DNA of 64,000 nucleotides, taken from positions 60,778,021-60,842,020 of the forward strand of contig CM038046.1 of the NCBI GenBank assembly GCA_021397845.1, in the 5' to 3' direction. Within the stretch, counting starts at the first letter, position 1. The number at the start of each line of letters is the position of its first letter. A program made the translations under genes and the position numbers. Below, piece by piece: positions 10,393 to 21,810 of the stretch. Source of the stretch: Areca catechu. Taxonomy: Eukaryota; Streptophyta; Magnoliopsida; Arecales; Arecaceae. A model generated the notes under the pieces. It saw only the letters and a list, made by a program, of their open reading frames with translations, did not search any database and was not told the origin of the DNA.

Positions 10393-11989
10393 TGTTACAG
10401 CCGTGACAGTGACGTGGCCAGGCTCAGATACCGCCAAATGCGATCGAGCCACGTGGAAGTTTCCCATGCCGAATCGGTGCCACGTCTTCAAGGCCAGGAT
10501 TGGCAAGACAACACCGCCCGACGACTGTCTAAGGCAAACCGCCCTTGCTGAGGTTGAGCTTGGCTCGGAGTTCCTCTACCACCCCGCTGGCGTCCGGACC
10601 CGGGAGGGGTCCGCCTAAGCCGAGGTCGGCCGATCCTTCGCCCTTCGCCAGGTGGCCACCCGGAGACGGGTCCACCTCGGCCGAAGCCAGGCAACCTCCT
10701 GCCACCTCGCCAGGTGTCCACCCAGGAGGGGTCCACCTAAGCCGAGGTCGGCCGGTCCTTCGTCCTTCGCCAGGTGGCCACCCGGAGACGGGTCCACCTC
10801 GGCCGAAGCCATGCGACCTCCTGCCACCTCGCCAGGTGTCCACCCAGGAGGGGTCCACCTAAGCCGAGGTCGGCCGGTACTTCGCCCTTCGCCAGGTGGC
10901 CACCCGGAGATGGGTCCACCTCGGCCGAAGCCAGGCGACCTCCTGCCACCTCGCCAGGTGTCCACCCAGGAGGGGTCCACCTAGGCCGAGGTCGGCCGGT
11001 CCTTCGCCCTTCTCCAGGTGGCAACCCGGAGACGGGCCCACCTCGACCGAAGCCAGGCGACCTCCTGCCACCTCGCCAGGTGTCCACCGGGAGGGGTCCA
11101 CCTAGGCCGAGGTCGGCTGGTCCTTCGCTCCTCACCAGTTGGCCCCCGGAGACGGGTCCAACTCAACCGAGGTCAGACCGCTCGTACGGAGAGGGTCCCA
11201 GGGAGAGAAACGAGCCCCGAGGCCATCCCTCGGACCGTACGAACCCCAGACGGTGCTCCGTACGGAGGGCGGCGGTACGCGGAACATCACTTGCATCGGC
11301 CCGACAGGTCCCACAGCCGAGAGACGCGACCCTGACGGGACAGGCCCCATAGATGGATGGCGCCCACGCTTGGGGAAGAGAGCGCTCTCGCTGGGCCCGA
11401 GGCCTGACCGGCCGCCTTGCCAGCGCCGTCCTCCCCTTTTTCTCTTCTGTCTTTGCCTTTTCCCTGCTGGGCCCGGCGGACGAGGTCGGAAAGCTGCCTA
11501 GCCCCCTTCACCGAAAAGGGAAAAGAGAAAAGGACGGGGAGGGGAAGACTCCAAGGAGGAAGGAACAAGCGCACGATGAAAGGAAATAAAGAAGGAGGAA
11601 CCTAGGGACGACAAGGTAAGCCAACTAGCCTGGGGACAAGGAGGAAGCACCGGCAAAAGGCCTCGCTCCGAGAGAGAAACCAGAGATCCCGAGAGGGGAA
11701 CACTGGGTGTGAGCTCGGCAAGGAGGCCCAGCCGAGATTCTGGTTCCCAGAGCGTTTTCTTCACCAGTTAACTCTCTAAGTCTGGAACCCTTTCGAGGGT
11801 CCGGCTGGAGAGTCTGTTCCTTCTCATCGTCTACTGACTTGACCGTCGGAGCTCCCTCGCCGGGATCCCCGGCCAGGGTCTTCTAACCCCCTTTTTGCAG
11901 GTTCTCCGCGGGAAGGGAGGCTCCCTCGCCAGGCGATCAAGGGGGATCGGCGGATCCGTGGCACGGGCGCGGCGGCGAGAGCGGCAACA
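10393..11989 (+). repeat. 5' LTR of Tat-2
   Basis: It runs TGTTACAGCC to CGGCAACA and matches 21811-23408 along its length. It is GC-rich and contains its own internal tandem array at 10604-11165. Long open frames on both strands in this array come from composition and periodicity, not coding. I saw no clear TATA box. Confidence 0.95.
10604..11165 (+). repeat. 122-bp tandem repeats inside the Tat-2 LTR
   Basis: About 4.6 units of 122 bp, each made of two related halves of about 61 bp. Each half contains a CGCCAGGTG box, a GGGTCCACCT box and a GCCGAGGTCGG or GCCGAAGCCAGG box. The same array is at about 22022-22585 in the 3' LTR. A diverged roughly 60-bp version fills the Tat-1 LTR at 30065-30512. 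Confidence 0.9.
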
Positions 11990-11992
11990 GAT

Positions 11993-12012
11993 TGGCGCGC
12001 CAGGAAGGGGGG
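11993..12012 (+). other. Primer-binding site of Tat-2
   Basis: TGGCGCGCCAGGAAGGGGGG starts three bases after the LTR end. The same type of site follows the LTR of Tat-3. I do not assign the tRNA. Confidence 0.75.
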
Positions 12013-12069
12013 GCAGGACACTAACCCCTAGCAGGAGCCAGCTTTCTGCAGGTATCGGGCTCTCCAACC

Positions 12070-13560
12070 ATGGTGGTCACTCGTGGTCGCGAGGCATCCA
12101 CCAGCCGTGTGGGGGAAGTCCACTCCCCTCCGGGGGCCACAGCCCCGAAAGGGAGCTTCCGGCTCCCCCTCCTCTTCCACAGCAGCCTACCCCGGTGGAC
12201 GGACCCCTTGCGGCCATCGTCCAGCAGCTGCAGACCTTGACCTCAGCAGTCCGGCAGCTTCAGCATCAGCAACGGTCCCTGGCCACCCAGTCGCAGCCAG
12301 GAACCCCCGCGGCCCGAGCCGCGGGGCGCGTGGGAGCCTGCGCTCAATTCAGGGCAGGCCATCCCATCCGAGGGCCGTCTCCAACCCCTAGGGGAGCCAC
12401 CGAGCTCCCGCAAAGAGAAACCACTCCGGTTCGGAGGATCACGAGAGCCGATCCCCAGCCGACGGGGCCGTAACGACGCATCGCAGCAAGCGACGCCGAG
12501 GCCAGACCTCGTGCCGAGACCGATCGGCGCCCCCTTCACCCGCAGTCTCGGTGGAAGACTCCATCGACGAAGCCATCAGGTGCAAGGCCGAGAGGCGCCT
12601 GGAGGAGCATGAGCGCAAGCTGGCGGAGTTCGCCCGTCGATTCGCCGACCTGCAGAACTCATCGGCAGACCCGGCGGGCTACGACTCCCGCCCCCCTTTC
12701 TCTGAAGAAATCCAGGCGGAACCAATCCCGAAACGGTTTCGCATGCCGCAGGTGGATCCCTACGACGGGACCACCGACCCCCTGGACGACCTGGAGAGCT
12801 ATAAAGCTCTCATGAGGGTCCAGGGAGCGACCGACGCTCTTCTGTGCATCGCCTTCCCGGCAACCCTCCGGAAGGCCGCTCGAGTCTGGTTCACCCGCCT
12901 CGAGCCCGGATCCATTTGCTCCTTCCATCAGCTGGAAGGAAGGTTCGTGGCACACTTCGACGCTTGTCGAAAGGTGCCGAGAGAGGTGGACAGCCTCTTC
13001 TCCATCCGCCAGCAAGACCAGGAGCTGCTCCGGGACTACATCACCCGATTCAAGACCGCGGCCCTGGAGATCTACAGCTTGGACGAGCCCGTCGCCATGC
13101 TGGCTTTGAAGCGCGGGCTCAAGACGTCCCGCCTGACCTACTCCCTGGACAAGAAGCCGCCCAAGACGTACTCCGAGCTCCTCCTCCGCGCCCACAAGTA
13201 CATCCGAGCGGAGGAGGCCGACCGCACCCGTCGAGAGTTGGACGGGAAGACTCCGAAGAAGCCACCCCCGAGGGACGCCCTAGGAGCTCGGAGGCCCGGG
13301 CCGTCTGCCGAACCTCGCCCGAATCCAAGGCCAAGGGGCGAAGCCACTCCCGAGCGGAGGTACACCCCTCTCCTCGCACCCCGAACGAAGATCCTCATGG
13401 AAATCGAGGGCGAGCGCTACCTCCGCAGACCTCCTCCTCAGAACCTGAGGGCCGTCTGAGACAAATCGAAGTACTGCCAGTTCCACCGCGAGCACGGGCA
13501 TGACACGGAGGAGTGTCGCCACCTGAAGCGGGAGATCGAGGAGCTGATCAGGAGGGGTTA
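12070..13560 (+). pseudogene. Tat-2 gag (frameshifted, one stop)
   Basis: A likely start is MVVTRGREASTSR at 12070. The N-terminal 160 residues move through three frames, with an AAIVQQLQTLTSAVRQLQ helix in the second. The main block (12551-13459) holds the retrotransposon gag/capsid domain, including VDPYDGTTDP, ATLRKAARVWFTRL and LLRDYITRFKTAALE. A TGA at 13457 separates it from the nucleic-acid-binding motif [16 protein letters not shown] just downstream in the same frame. In Tat-3 the equivalent motif is also in frame with gag. Gag would package the element RNA into cytoplasmic particles. The lesions make intact protein unlikely. Confidence 0.88.
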
Positions 13561-14170
13561 CCTCAGGAAGTTCGTCAAGAACGAGGCCCCCTCTGAAGGG
13601 CAGCCGCTCGCGGCCTTACCACCTGTCCCTGCGATCGACAACCGCCCAACGGAGAAGCCCGTGGGCATGATCTCGCACGGGTCTGGTCGAGCGACGAAGA
13701 GAGCCCGGGAAGCTGGGAACCCGGAGAATGTAATCCCTCCGAAAGGGGGGGAAATTAATGACAATGTAAACAACGATGCCATGGTGGTCGAGATGACCAT
13801 CGCGAAGCATCCTGTACATCGAATCATGATGGATAGGGAGCTCGGCTGACGTGCTTTTTTACGATGCTTTCTCTCGGATGAATTTGTCCCCCGATCAGCT
13901 GAAACCAGTGCACACCCCCCTGGTAGGTTTTCAGGGGACTCCGTGGGGGTCGAGGGGGAGATCACTCTCCGGTCCGCCGGACCCCGGCAGGCGACCGTCC
14001 TAATAACATTCACCGTCATCAGGCTCCCTTCGCCTTACAACACCATTCTCGGGCGTCCCGGGCTCAACCAACTGGACGCCACCATCTCCACAAGGAGGCT
14101 GTTGGTGCAGTTCCCCATGCCTTCCGGGCTCGGGGAGATGAAGGAGACGACCCAGCCAATCCCGCTCTGA
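13561..14170 (+). pseudogene. Tat-2 aspartic protease (frameshifted at active site)
   Basis: The region reads through [19 protein letters not shown]. At the point where Tat-3 has VLVDNGSSTDVL, bases are missing (13830-13850), so the frame breaks inside the catalytic Asp-Asn-Gly loop. The frame returns by about 13940 and continues to LPSPYNTILGRPGLNQLDA. This enzyme would cut the gag-pol polyprotein. The missing catalytic loop alone would inactivate it. Confidence 0.85.
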
Positions 14171-16200
14171 CTCCAGACGATCCCAGGCGCCAAGGGCACG
14201 GAGCTCGCCCGTGATATCGACGACCTCGATCTGAGAGAGAAGGAACCCAGGGGAGGGCCCGTAGAGCGACTACTGACTTTTCCCCTCGGTTCGGACCCCC
14301 TGAAGATGGTGCAAGTCGGGGCCCAGCTCCCCGAGGAAGAGCGAACCCGCCTGCTGGAGTTCCTCCGCGCCAACGCCGACGTGTTCGCCTGGTCAGCAAC
14401 CAACATGCCGGGCATCCCGCCCGAGGTCATCATGCACAGGCTGAACGTGGACCCAAGTTGCCGCCCGGTCCGCCAGAAGAAGAGAAGCTTCGCCATGAAG
14501 AGGCAGAAGGCGATCAACGAGGAAGTAGAGAAGCTCCTCGCCGCCGGTTTTGTCCGGGAAGTCCAGTATCCTAGTTGGCTGGCAAACGTGGTCATGGTAA
14601 AAAAGAGTAGTGGTAAGTGGAGGATCTGTGTGGACTACACCGACCTCAATCGAGCTTGCCCGAAGGACAGCTTCCCTCTTCCGAAGATCGACCAGCTGGT
14701 CGACACCACCTTGGGGCATCGCCTCCTGTCGTTCATGGACGCCTTCTCCGGATACAACCAGATCCGGATGAACCCGGAGGACGAAGAGCACACTGCCTTC
14801 ATAACTGACCGCGGGACTTTTTGCTACAGGATGATGCCCTTCGGTCTCAAGAACGCGGGGGCGACGTACCAACACCTGGTCAGTAGAATCTTCAAAGACC
14901 AGATCGGCCGCAACATGCAGGTGTACGTGGACGACATGCTGGTAATGAGCAAACCCGATTCGGACCACGTGGCTGACTTGACGGAGACGTTCGGCAACCT
15001 CCGGCGCCATCAGATGAAGCTGAACTCGGCGAAGTGCGCCTTCGGTGTCTCCGTCGGGAAGTTCCTAGGGTTTATGGTGACTCAAAGAGGAATCGAGGCC
15101 AACCCGGAGAAGGTCCAGGCCATCCTGGACATGGAGCAGGCCGCCTCCAAGAAGCAAGTGCAGCAACTAACCGGTCGAGTTGCGGCCCTTAGCCGCTTTA
15201 TCTCCAGGTCGGCGGACCGCTGCCGTCCCTTCTTCAAGGTGCTGAGGAAGATGAATGACTTTGCTTGGACCGAGGAGTGTCAACAGGCCTTCGAGGAGCT
15301 GAAGAAGATGCTTGCATCGCCACCGTTGCTGTCCAGGCCGGAGGAGGGAGAGGAGCTTACCCTCTACCTGGCGGTTACCCCGGAAGCCGTCAGCTCTGTC
15401 TTGGTCCGAACCGACGGCCAAGGGCTCCAGTGGCCGGTGTACTATACCAGCAAGCTTCTCCGTGATGCGGAGCTCAGATATTCTCGGCCCGAGAAACTTG
15501 TTTTTGCGCTAATAGTGTCTGCCCAGCGTCTCAGGCCCTATTTCCAAGCGCACCCCATCACCGTCTTGACGGATCAACCGCTGAAGCGGTGTTCAGCCGA
15601 CTCGATACTTCGGGATGATTGGCCAAGTGGGCACTGAAGCTCAGCGAGTTCGACATTACATATAGGCCAAGGTCGGCCATGAAGGCACAGGTGCTGGCCG
15701 ATTTCTTGGTCGAATGTGCAGGCTTGGGCAAGGAGCCCGAGGAAGGCCCCCCGGCCCAGCCGATGGAGGTTGGCACCGATGAGCCCGGAGAGGACGCCTG
15801 GATCCTCCATGTAGACGGAGCCTCAAACTCCGGCGGGAGCGGAGCTGGGCTCATCCTTGCCAACGACAACGGGGTCGTCGCCGAATGCACACTCCATTTC
15901 CAATTCCCGCAACAAATAACCAGGCGGAGTACGAGGCACTTCTTGCCGGACTGAGAGTCTCCCACAAGCTGGGCGTGACCAACCTCAAAGCTTTCACTGA
16001 TTCCCAACTCGTGGCGGGACAGGTATCCGGGGAGTACGTCGCACACGACCCCCAAATGGCGAAATACTTGGAGCTCGTCAAGGCGGGCGCGTCCAAGTTC
16101 CGGCGCTTCAACATCTTCCATATCCCCCGCGGGGAGAACGCCCGCGCGGATGCTCTCTCTCGGCTGGCGACCCTGCCGGATTCGATGCTGGGACGCGCTC
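14171..16200 (+). pseudogene. Tat-2 reverse transcriptase and RNase H (two frameshifts)
   Basis: RT is open from 14306 to about 15590. It shows RPVRQKKRSFAMKRQ, WRICVDYTDLNRACPKDSFP, FSGYNQIRMNPEDEEHTAF, MPFGLKNAGATYQ, the catalytic QVYVDDMLVMSK (about 14920-14955) and the connection segment VYYTSKLLRDAELRYSRPEK. A frameshift at about 15586 leads into RNase H (LHVDGASNSGGSGAGLIL at about 15808), and a second at about 15900 leads into NQAEYEALLAGL, FTDSQLV and ADALSRL. RT and RNase H copy the element RNA into DNA. Domain sequence is well preserved apart from the two shifts. Confidence 0.93.
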
Positions 16201-17504
16201 ATGTGGAGCGTCTAGAGATCCCAAGCCTCGAAGCACCGGTGGAAGTCCATCAGGTCAGCCACGAGCCCAGCTGGATGGATAAGTACGTCGCGTACATCAC
16301 CAGTGGCACCCTAACGGAGGACCGCGAGGCGGCTCGCCTCATCAGGAAGAAGGCCGTGCGGTTCGTCCTGATGGACGGGCAGTTGTATCGAAGATCCTAT
16401 TCCTACCCCCTCCTCAAGTGCATAGGACCCACGGAAGCCAAGCTTGTGCTCCAGGAGATTCATGAAGGCGTCTGCGGGAACCACGTGGGGGGTAGGGCAC
16501 TGGCGTACAAGGCCCTCCGTCAGGGCTACTTCTGGGAGACAATGAAGGAAGACGCCGCCGACTTCATGAAAAAGTGCGACCGGTGCCAGCGTCACGCCAC
16601 GGTGCAGCGACAACCCTCCAACCCAATCTCCCAGCTCTCAGCCCCCTGGCCGTTCGCCCAGTGGGGGATGGACCTCCTCGGCCCATTCCCGCCGGCGTCT
16701 GGCCAGCGAAAGATCTTGATAGTGGCCATCGACTACTTCACGAAGTGGGTCGAGGCCGAACCCTTGGCAAGGATCACCGAAGCAAACGTCGCCAAATTCT
16801 TTTGGAAGTCCATCATCTGTCGCTTCGGCCTCCCCCACACCGTGGTTACTGACAACGGGCGCCAGTTTGACTGCCGGGAGTTCGAAGAATTCTGCAGCGA
16901 CCTCGGCATCAGGCATCGCTTTACCTCGGTGGTGCATCCTCAGACCAATGGAGAGGCCGAAGTCACGAACAGGACCATTCTTCAGGGCCTCCGCACGTGG
17001 CTGGACCAGGCCAAGGGCAGATGGGCCGACGAGCTTCCCAGCGTCCTCTGGGCGTACCACACCACCCCGAGGACGGCTACCGATGAAACCCCGTTCAACC
17101 TCGTCTTCGGAGTCGAGGCAGTCATCCCGATCGAGCTCAGCCTACCCACGCTGCGCGTGGAGCAATATGACGAGACAGAAAATCCAGCCAGGATGATGCT
17201 CAACCTTGACCTTCTCGAGGAAATGAGGGACAAGGCCCGAATCCGAATGGCGGCGTACAGGCAACGTGTAGCCAGATATTACAACTCCCGAGTGCGGCCG
17301 AAGGTTTTTCGTCCCGGAGACTTGGTCCTCCGGCGCGCTGAAGCCTCCCAGCCACGGGAATGCGGCAAGCTATCACCCAACTGGGAAGGCCCATATCGGG
17401 TGGCAGAAGCCCTCCCTCATGGAGCATATTACTTGGAGGAATTGGGAGGTGCCAGGTTCCCCCAGACGTGGAACTCCTCGAACCTAAGGGTGTACTATCA
17501 GTGA
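16201..17504 (+). pseudogene. Tat-2 integrase (domain intact, cut off from start of pol)
   Basis: Open from 15885 through 17504 in one frame. The H2C2 zinc domain reads HEGVCGNHVGG then KKCDRCQRH. The DDE core has Asp in VAIDYFTKWVEAEPL, Asp in VVTDNGRQF and Glu in TNGEAEVTNRTI, followed by the ARYYNSRVRPKVFRPGDLVL C-terminal domain and a YYQ-stop end. There is no chromodomain. Integrase inserts the DNA copy into the host chromosome. The domain itself has no stop, but upstream frameshifts prevent it being made as part of gag-pol. Confidence 0.93.
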
Positions 17505-17572
17505 TGTAAGGCTCCCTGTTCCTGTAACAAAGTTCCCTCACTTCAAACACTCCCTTCTCATTTCGACAAGAA

Positions 17573-18720
17573 GGCCTACGGCATCGGGTTCAGACCGCAG
17601 ATCCTGGGCTTCGGCCTGGAAGGTGGCGCCGAACCCAGTTCGCCCACGCGAGCCCGGAGAACAGCTCAGCAAGACGCGCAAGGCTTGAGAAAGCCTGCGG
17701 CATCGAGCTCAGTCCGGAGATCCTGGGCTTCGGCCTGGAAGGTGGTGCCGAACCCAGTTCGCCCACGCGAGCCCAGAGAACAGCTCAGCAAGCCGTGCAA
17801 GGCTTGAGAAAGCCTGCGGCATCGAGCTCAGTCCGGAGATCCTGGGCTTTGGCCTGGAAGGTGGCACCAAACCCAGTTCGCCCACGCGAGCCCGGAGAAC
17901 AGCTCAGCAAGCCGCGCAAGGCTTGAGAAAGCCTGCGGCATCGAGCTCAGTCCCGAGATCCTGGGTTTCGGCCTGGAAGGTGGCGCCGAACCCAGTTCAC
18001 CCACGCGAGCCCGGAGAACAGCTCAGCAAGCCGCGCAAGGCTTGAGAAAGCCTGCGGCATCGAGCTCAGTCCGGAGATCCTGGACTTCGGCCTGGAAGGT
18101 GGCGCCGAACCCAGTTCGCCCACGCGAGCCCGGAGAACAGCTCAGCAAGCCGCGCAAGGCTTGAGAAAGCCTGCGGCATCGAGCTCAGTCTGGAGATCCT
18201 GGGCTTCGGCCTGGAAGGTGGCGCCGAACCCAGTTCGCCCACGCGAGCCCGAAGAACAGCTCAGCAAGCCGTGCAAGGCTTGAGAAAGCCTACGGCATCG
18301 AGCTCAGTCCGGAGATCCTAGGCTTTGGCCTGGAAGGTGGTGCCGAACCCAGTTCGCCCACACGAGCCCGGAGAACAGCTCAGTAAGCCGCGCAAGGCTT
18401 GAGAAAGCCTGCGGCATCGAGCTCAGTCCGGAGATCCTGGGTTTCGGCCTGGAAGGTGGTGACGAACCCAGTTCGCCCACGCAAGCCCGGATAAAAGCTC
18501 AGTAAGCCACGCAAGGCTTGAGAAAGCCTGCGGCATCGAGCTCAGTCCGGAGATCCTGGGCTTCGGCCTGGAAGGTGGCGACGAACCCAGTTCGCCCACG
18601 CAAGCTCGGAGAACAGCTCAGCAAGCCGCGCAAGGCTTGAGAAAGCCTGCGGCATCGAGCTCAGTCCGGAGATCCTGGGCTTCGGCCTGGAAGGCAGTGC
18701 AGAAACCATGTTGCCTGCGC
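17573..18720 (+). repeat. 119-bp tandem repeats after Tat-2 pol (about 10 copies)
   Basis: The GAGATCCTGG box recurs at 119-bp spacing (near 17597, 17716, 17835, 17954, 18073, 18192, 18311, 18430, 18549 and 18668). Each unit contains GGCGCCGAACCCAGTTCGCC and a GGCTTGAGAAAGCCTGCGG half. The first and last copies are diverged. The core GGAAGGTGGC then GAACCCAGTTC is shared with the Tat-1 50-bp units. Nothing coding is seen. Confidence 0.93.
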
Positions 18721-19048
18721 AAGCATGAAGGCGACCCAAGGACGGGCCCGCTTAAGGCTTACTCTATAGCCGTGCGATCCGGCAGGCCCCAACCTTCGAG
18801 TTGAGCAATGGAAGGACCAGGCCTGCAACTGCTTCAAGTGTTCCATACCAACATCTCAAAAAGAGAAAAGAAAGGCGAGATGGAATGAAAGAACTCAAGG
18901 CTTTGGTAAATTGGGATTTTCATTGATACGAGTAGCCAGTACAAGCTGGGAGTCCCGACAGGCCGGGACTCCCCAAAGAAGGAGAAAAAAACAAAAACAA
19001 CAACAACACCAGAAAAAAGAAAAGGCAATCAAGAAGAAGGTGCTGGGT

Positions 19049-21319
19049 TCACTGTGGCGCGGGGTCGGAGCCCTCTGCCGGGGGCGCGGGTGCTGCGTCC
19101 TCGACTTCTACGACGGACGGCTCCTGAGGCTGCTCCGGAACCGCAGCATCACTGGTCGACGGTGCCGCAGGAGTCACTTCGGCCGTGTCGGAGGCCCTGT
19201 CATCGCCTCCTGGCCTCCTGCCTCCGATCACTACCCCGCTCAGATCCAGCTGGGGGAAGAAGGCCCCCACCTTCTCCCGGCACATCCGAAACCCCTTCAA
19301 GAAGGAGTCCATGGCGGCCTCCCGGACCTCCGACGTGTATTCATCGGAAGCCCGGAATTTTGGGACGGCCTCTTGCGCCTCCCGCTTGGCAGCCTCCAGG
19401 AGCCCGTTGACGTACGCGCTCCAGTCTTTCACCGCGGCCGCGTCTCGCCGGGCCTCCTCCAACTGGCGCTCCAGCCACTGGGAGTGGGCCTGCAGGCGAG
19501 CCTTCTCCGCCGCCTCCTCCTCCGTACGGCACTGGTTGGAGGTCCGCTCCTCCGACAAGGAGGCCTCCAGCTCCTTGTTCCGCTCCTCAGAACGCGCCAG
19601 GTCGGACTGGAGGGCTTGTTTATCGGCTCGTAGCTCGGCCCCCTTCTCCATCAGGTCTTTGACGTCGGCCGCGAGCTTGCCGAGTCTCAGCTCCCTCTCG
19701 GAGTCCCTTTTGGCGTTCCCTACGAGGAAGTTCCTCAGTAGGAGAACGTCGTTCCCGATCTGCAACGACAAAAGCAAAACGGGTCAGAAGAAAAGAAGCT
19801 AAGCCTCAAAAGAAAAGAAGGGGAAGGAAGAAGCTCGGACTTACCATGAAGAGCTGCGGGAGGATCCCGAGCAGCGCATCTGCGTAATCCCGGCCGCCCC
19901 GAGGTCGACGATCACGGGCGGTGGAGGTGTACTCCATGATCTTCTCCACGAGCCCTTTCTCGAGGATGACCGAGTCTCGCTGGGTGAGCACCGGTGCCGA
20001 AGCCTTCGGGCCGGCTCCTGCGGCGGCCACCCCCTCAGCTGAGGCCGCAACCGACGGGCCGGCGGCGGCGGCCACGGGCGGCGCTGTCGAGGCGGCAGCG
20101 ACGATTGGCCCGGCGCTGGGCGGAGTAGCAGGCGGTGGAGCCCTCTCGGCAGCGGCGCCACCAGGTTGCGCGGCCGGGGCATCAGCAGCCCCGCCCTGAG
20201 TTAGCCTGGGCGGGGGAACGACAGCAATCAGGCTGGGCACGGTCGCCGTCACGACCTCCCGGCTCGTCTCCGTGCGAGCCCTCTTCGCCGCGGGCTCGTC
20301 CACCTCAACGACATCCCGCTGGGCTGCCCCCTCCAAGAGGTTCTCCAGTGAAAATTTCATCCCTGCAAAACAAAGGAACGGAAAGTCAGCCGGCTCAGTT
20401 ATAAAGAAGAAGGGGGGCAGAAGTCAAAGTGGAGCCGAGTCTCACCCGTCTCGCGGATGGGACTGATCCCGGCCTCAAAAAGATTCTGCTCAGAGAGCAG
20501 AACCTCGAGTGCCGGGACCACGTCGCTCAGGAGCTAGGAATAGGACTCCTGGTCCGCCGACTCGACCCGAGGATTCCGGTTCGGGGTCCGGTCTGGTTCA
20601 CTCCAGGCCTAGTCGACGTCTTCGACTGAGGCAAAGAAAAACCGGTTCTTCCAGCCCTTCACCGAGGAAGGGATGTCGAACCGGAGACACCTGGGCCGGG
20701 GCGAAATGTACCACCAGCCGTCATCGGTGGAGCACTTCTTCAAGGTGAACAAGGCCCTGAAGAGGGAGAAACGGGCAACGAACCCGTGGAAATGACAGAA
20801 GACAATGAAAGAAAAGATGACCCGGACGGCGTTGGGAGCCAGCTGGGCCGGGACAAGCCGAAAATGGCTAAGGAAGGAAAGAAAGAAGGGGTGCAGAGGA
20901 AACCGAAGACCCCCGAGGAGGAAGTCTTCGTAGAAGGCAATGCGGCCGGGGCCACTCATGGTGACGCGCTCCCCGGACCGCGGAACAAACAAGCGAATGG
21001 ACTCCGGGATGCCGTAAGCATCCCGGAGCAAAGAAAGATCACCTTCGGTCATGGTGGAGGCATGACCGGAGGGACCGGCGGGAAGAGAAGGAGGTGCAGG
21101 AAGAGCAGGAAGAGCCGGAAGAGAGCGAAGGGGGACAGCAGGAGCAACCGGAGGAGGCCGGGTCCCCCTGGGGATGCCAATGGTGACACCCCCGGGTTGC
21201 AGACGCCGGCGGATCTCCGCCAGAATCATCTCCTCATCTGAGGAGGAAGAAGATGGAGTCCTCGGCCGGGATGGACCGGCCTCGTCCGGGTTGGAAGAGA
21301 CATGGCGACGGCGCGCCAT
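19049..21319 (-). pseudogene. Tat-2 antisense three-exon gene (gypsy-type transposon domain plus coiled coil)
   Basis: Exon A is 21319-20446, from MARRRHVSSNPDEAGPSRP. Its later part, FYEDFLLGGLRFPLHPFFL then QLAPNAVRVIFSF, fits the PF04195-type putative gypsy transposon domain. Exon B is 20362-19845, starting GMKFSLENLLEG and rich in Ala and Pro. Exon C is 19759-19049, a charged coiled coil ending in acidic and Pro-rich sequence. Intron 1 (83 bp, GTGAG...GCAG, phase 1) and intron 2 (85 bp, GTAAGT...GCAG, phase 0) keep the frame. Two TAG stops lie in exon A (after SVEDVD and after QESYS). Function is unknown. It is transcribed toward pol, if at all. Antisense ORFs are known in Tat elements. 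Confidence 0.85.
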
Positions 21320-21795
21320 GGAAAAGAAAAGGACAGAGGATCGAAGAGCAAAGAAAAGAGAGGAAAGGAAGGGGACTGGAGAAGGAGAAGGAGGCACTCA
21401 CCGAAAATGCGCCAGACGAGTGCAAGGCAACAGGAGTTAGTCTGCAGCAAACCGCCCACGGAGCAAGGGGAAAGGCCTCATTCTGGAAAGTCCCCACCCT
21501 TTCAAACTCAGCCGACAGCGGCCGTACCCGTCATTCCGCTTCAGGCCACTGGATGATCGCCACATGGGCGCACGCCCGACACCGATGCCTCGTTAGCAGA
21601 GTAACGGCCTCTGCCTCGAAGCGATGCATTAATTGCAGGCAAGTGGGCGACGCGTGGCGGCTCCCTATAGGTTTTCAATTGCATCGAGCCATGGCGACGA
21701 GGATCGTGGCAATTATGATGCAAGATCTTCGCCCCCCCACGTCATGTCCGCATTGAATCCCGACGTTCCGTTCTACGATGCCCCGATGGAACGGC

Positions 21796-21810
21796 GGGCT
21801 GGGGGGCAAC
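21796..21810 (+). other. Polypurine tract of Tat-2
   Basis: GGGCTGGGGGGCAAC sits immediately before the 3' LTR. Tat-1 (near 28177) and Tat-3 (near 63516) have matching GGGGGCAA tracts. Confidence 0.85.

Noticed and set aside
10488..11352. Several overlapping 70-190 aa frames on both strands
   Set aside because: They lie in the GC-rich 122-bp tandem repeats of the LTR. Open frames on both strands with periodic peptides come from the repeat, not from a gene. The same holds for 21947-22762.
15558..16202. 214-aa minus-strand frame
   Set aside because: Shadow of the Tat-2 RNase H region.
17573..18720. CRISPR-like regular repeats
   Set aside because: Units are contiguous 119-bp tandem copies without unique spacers, inside a plant retrotransposon.
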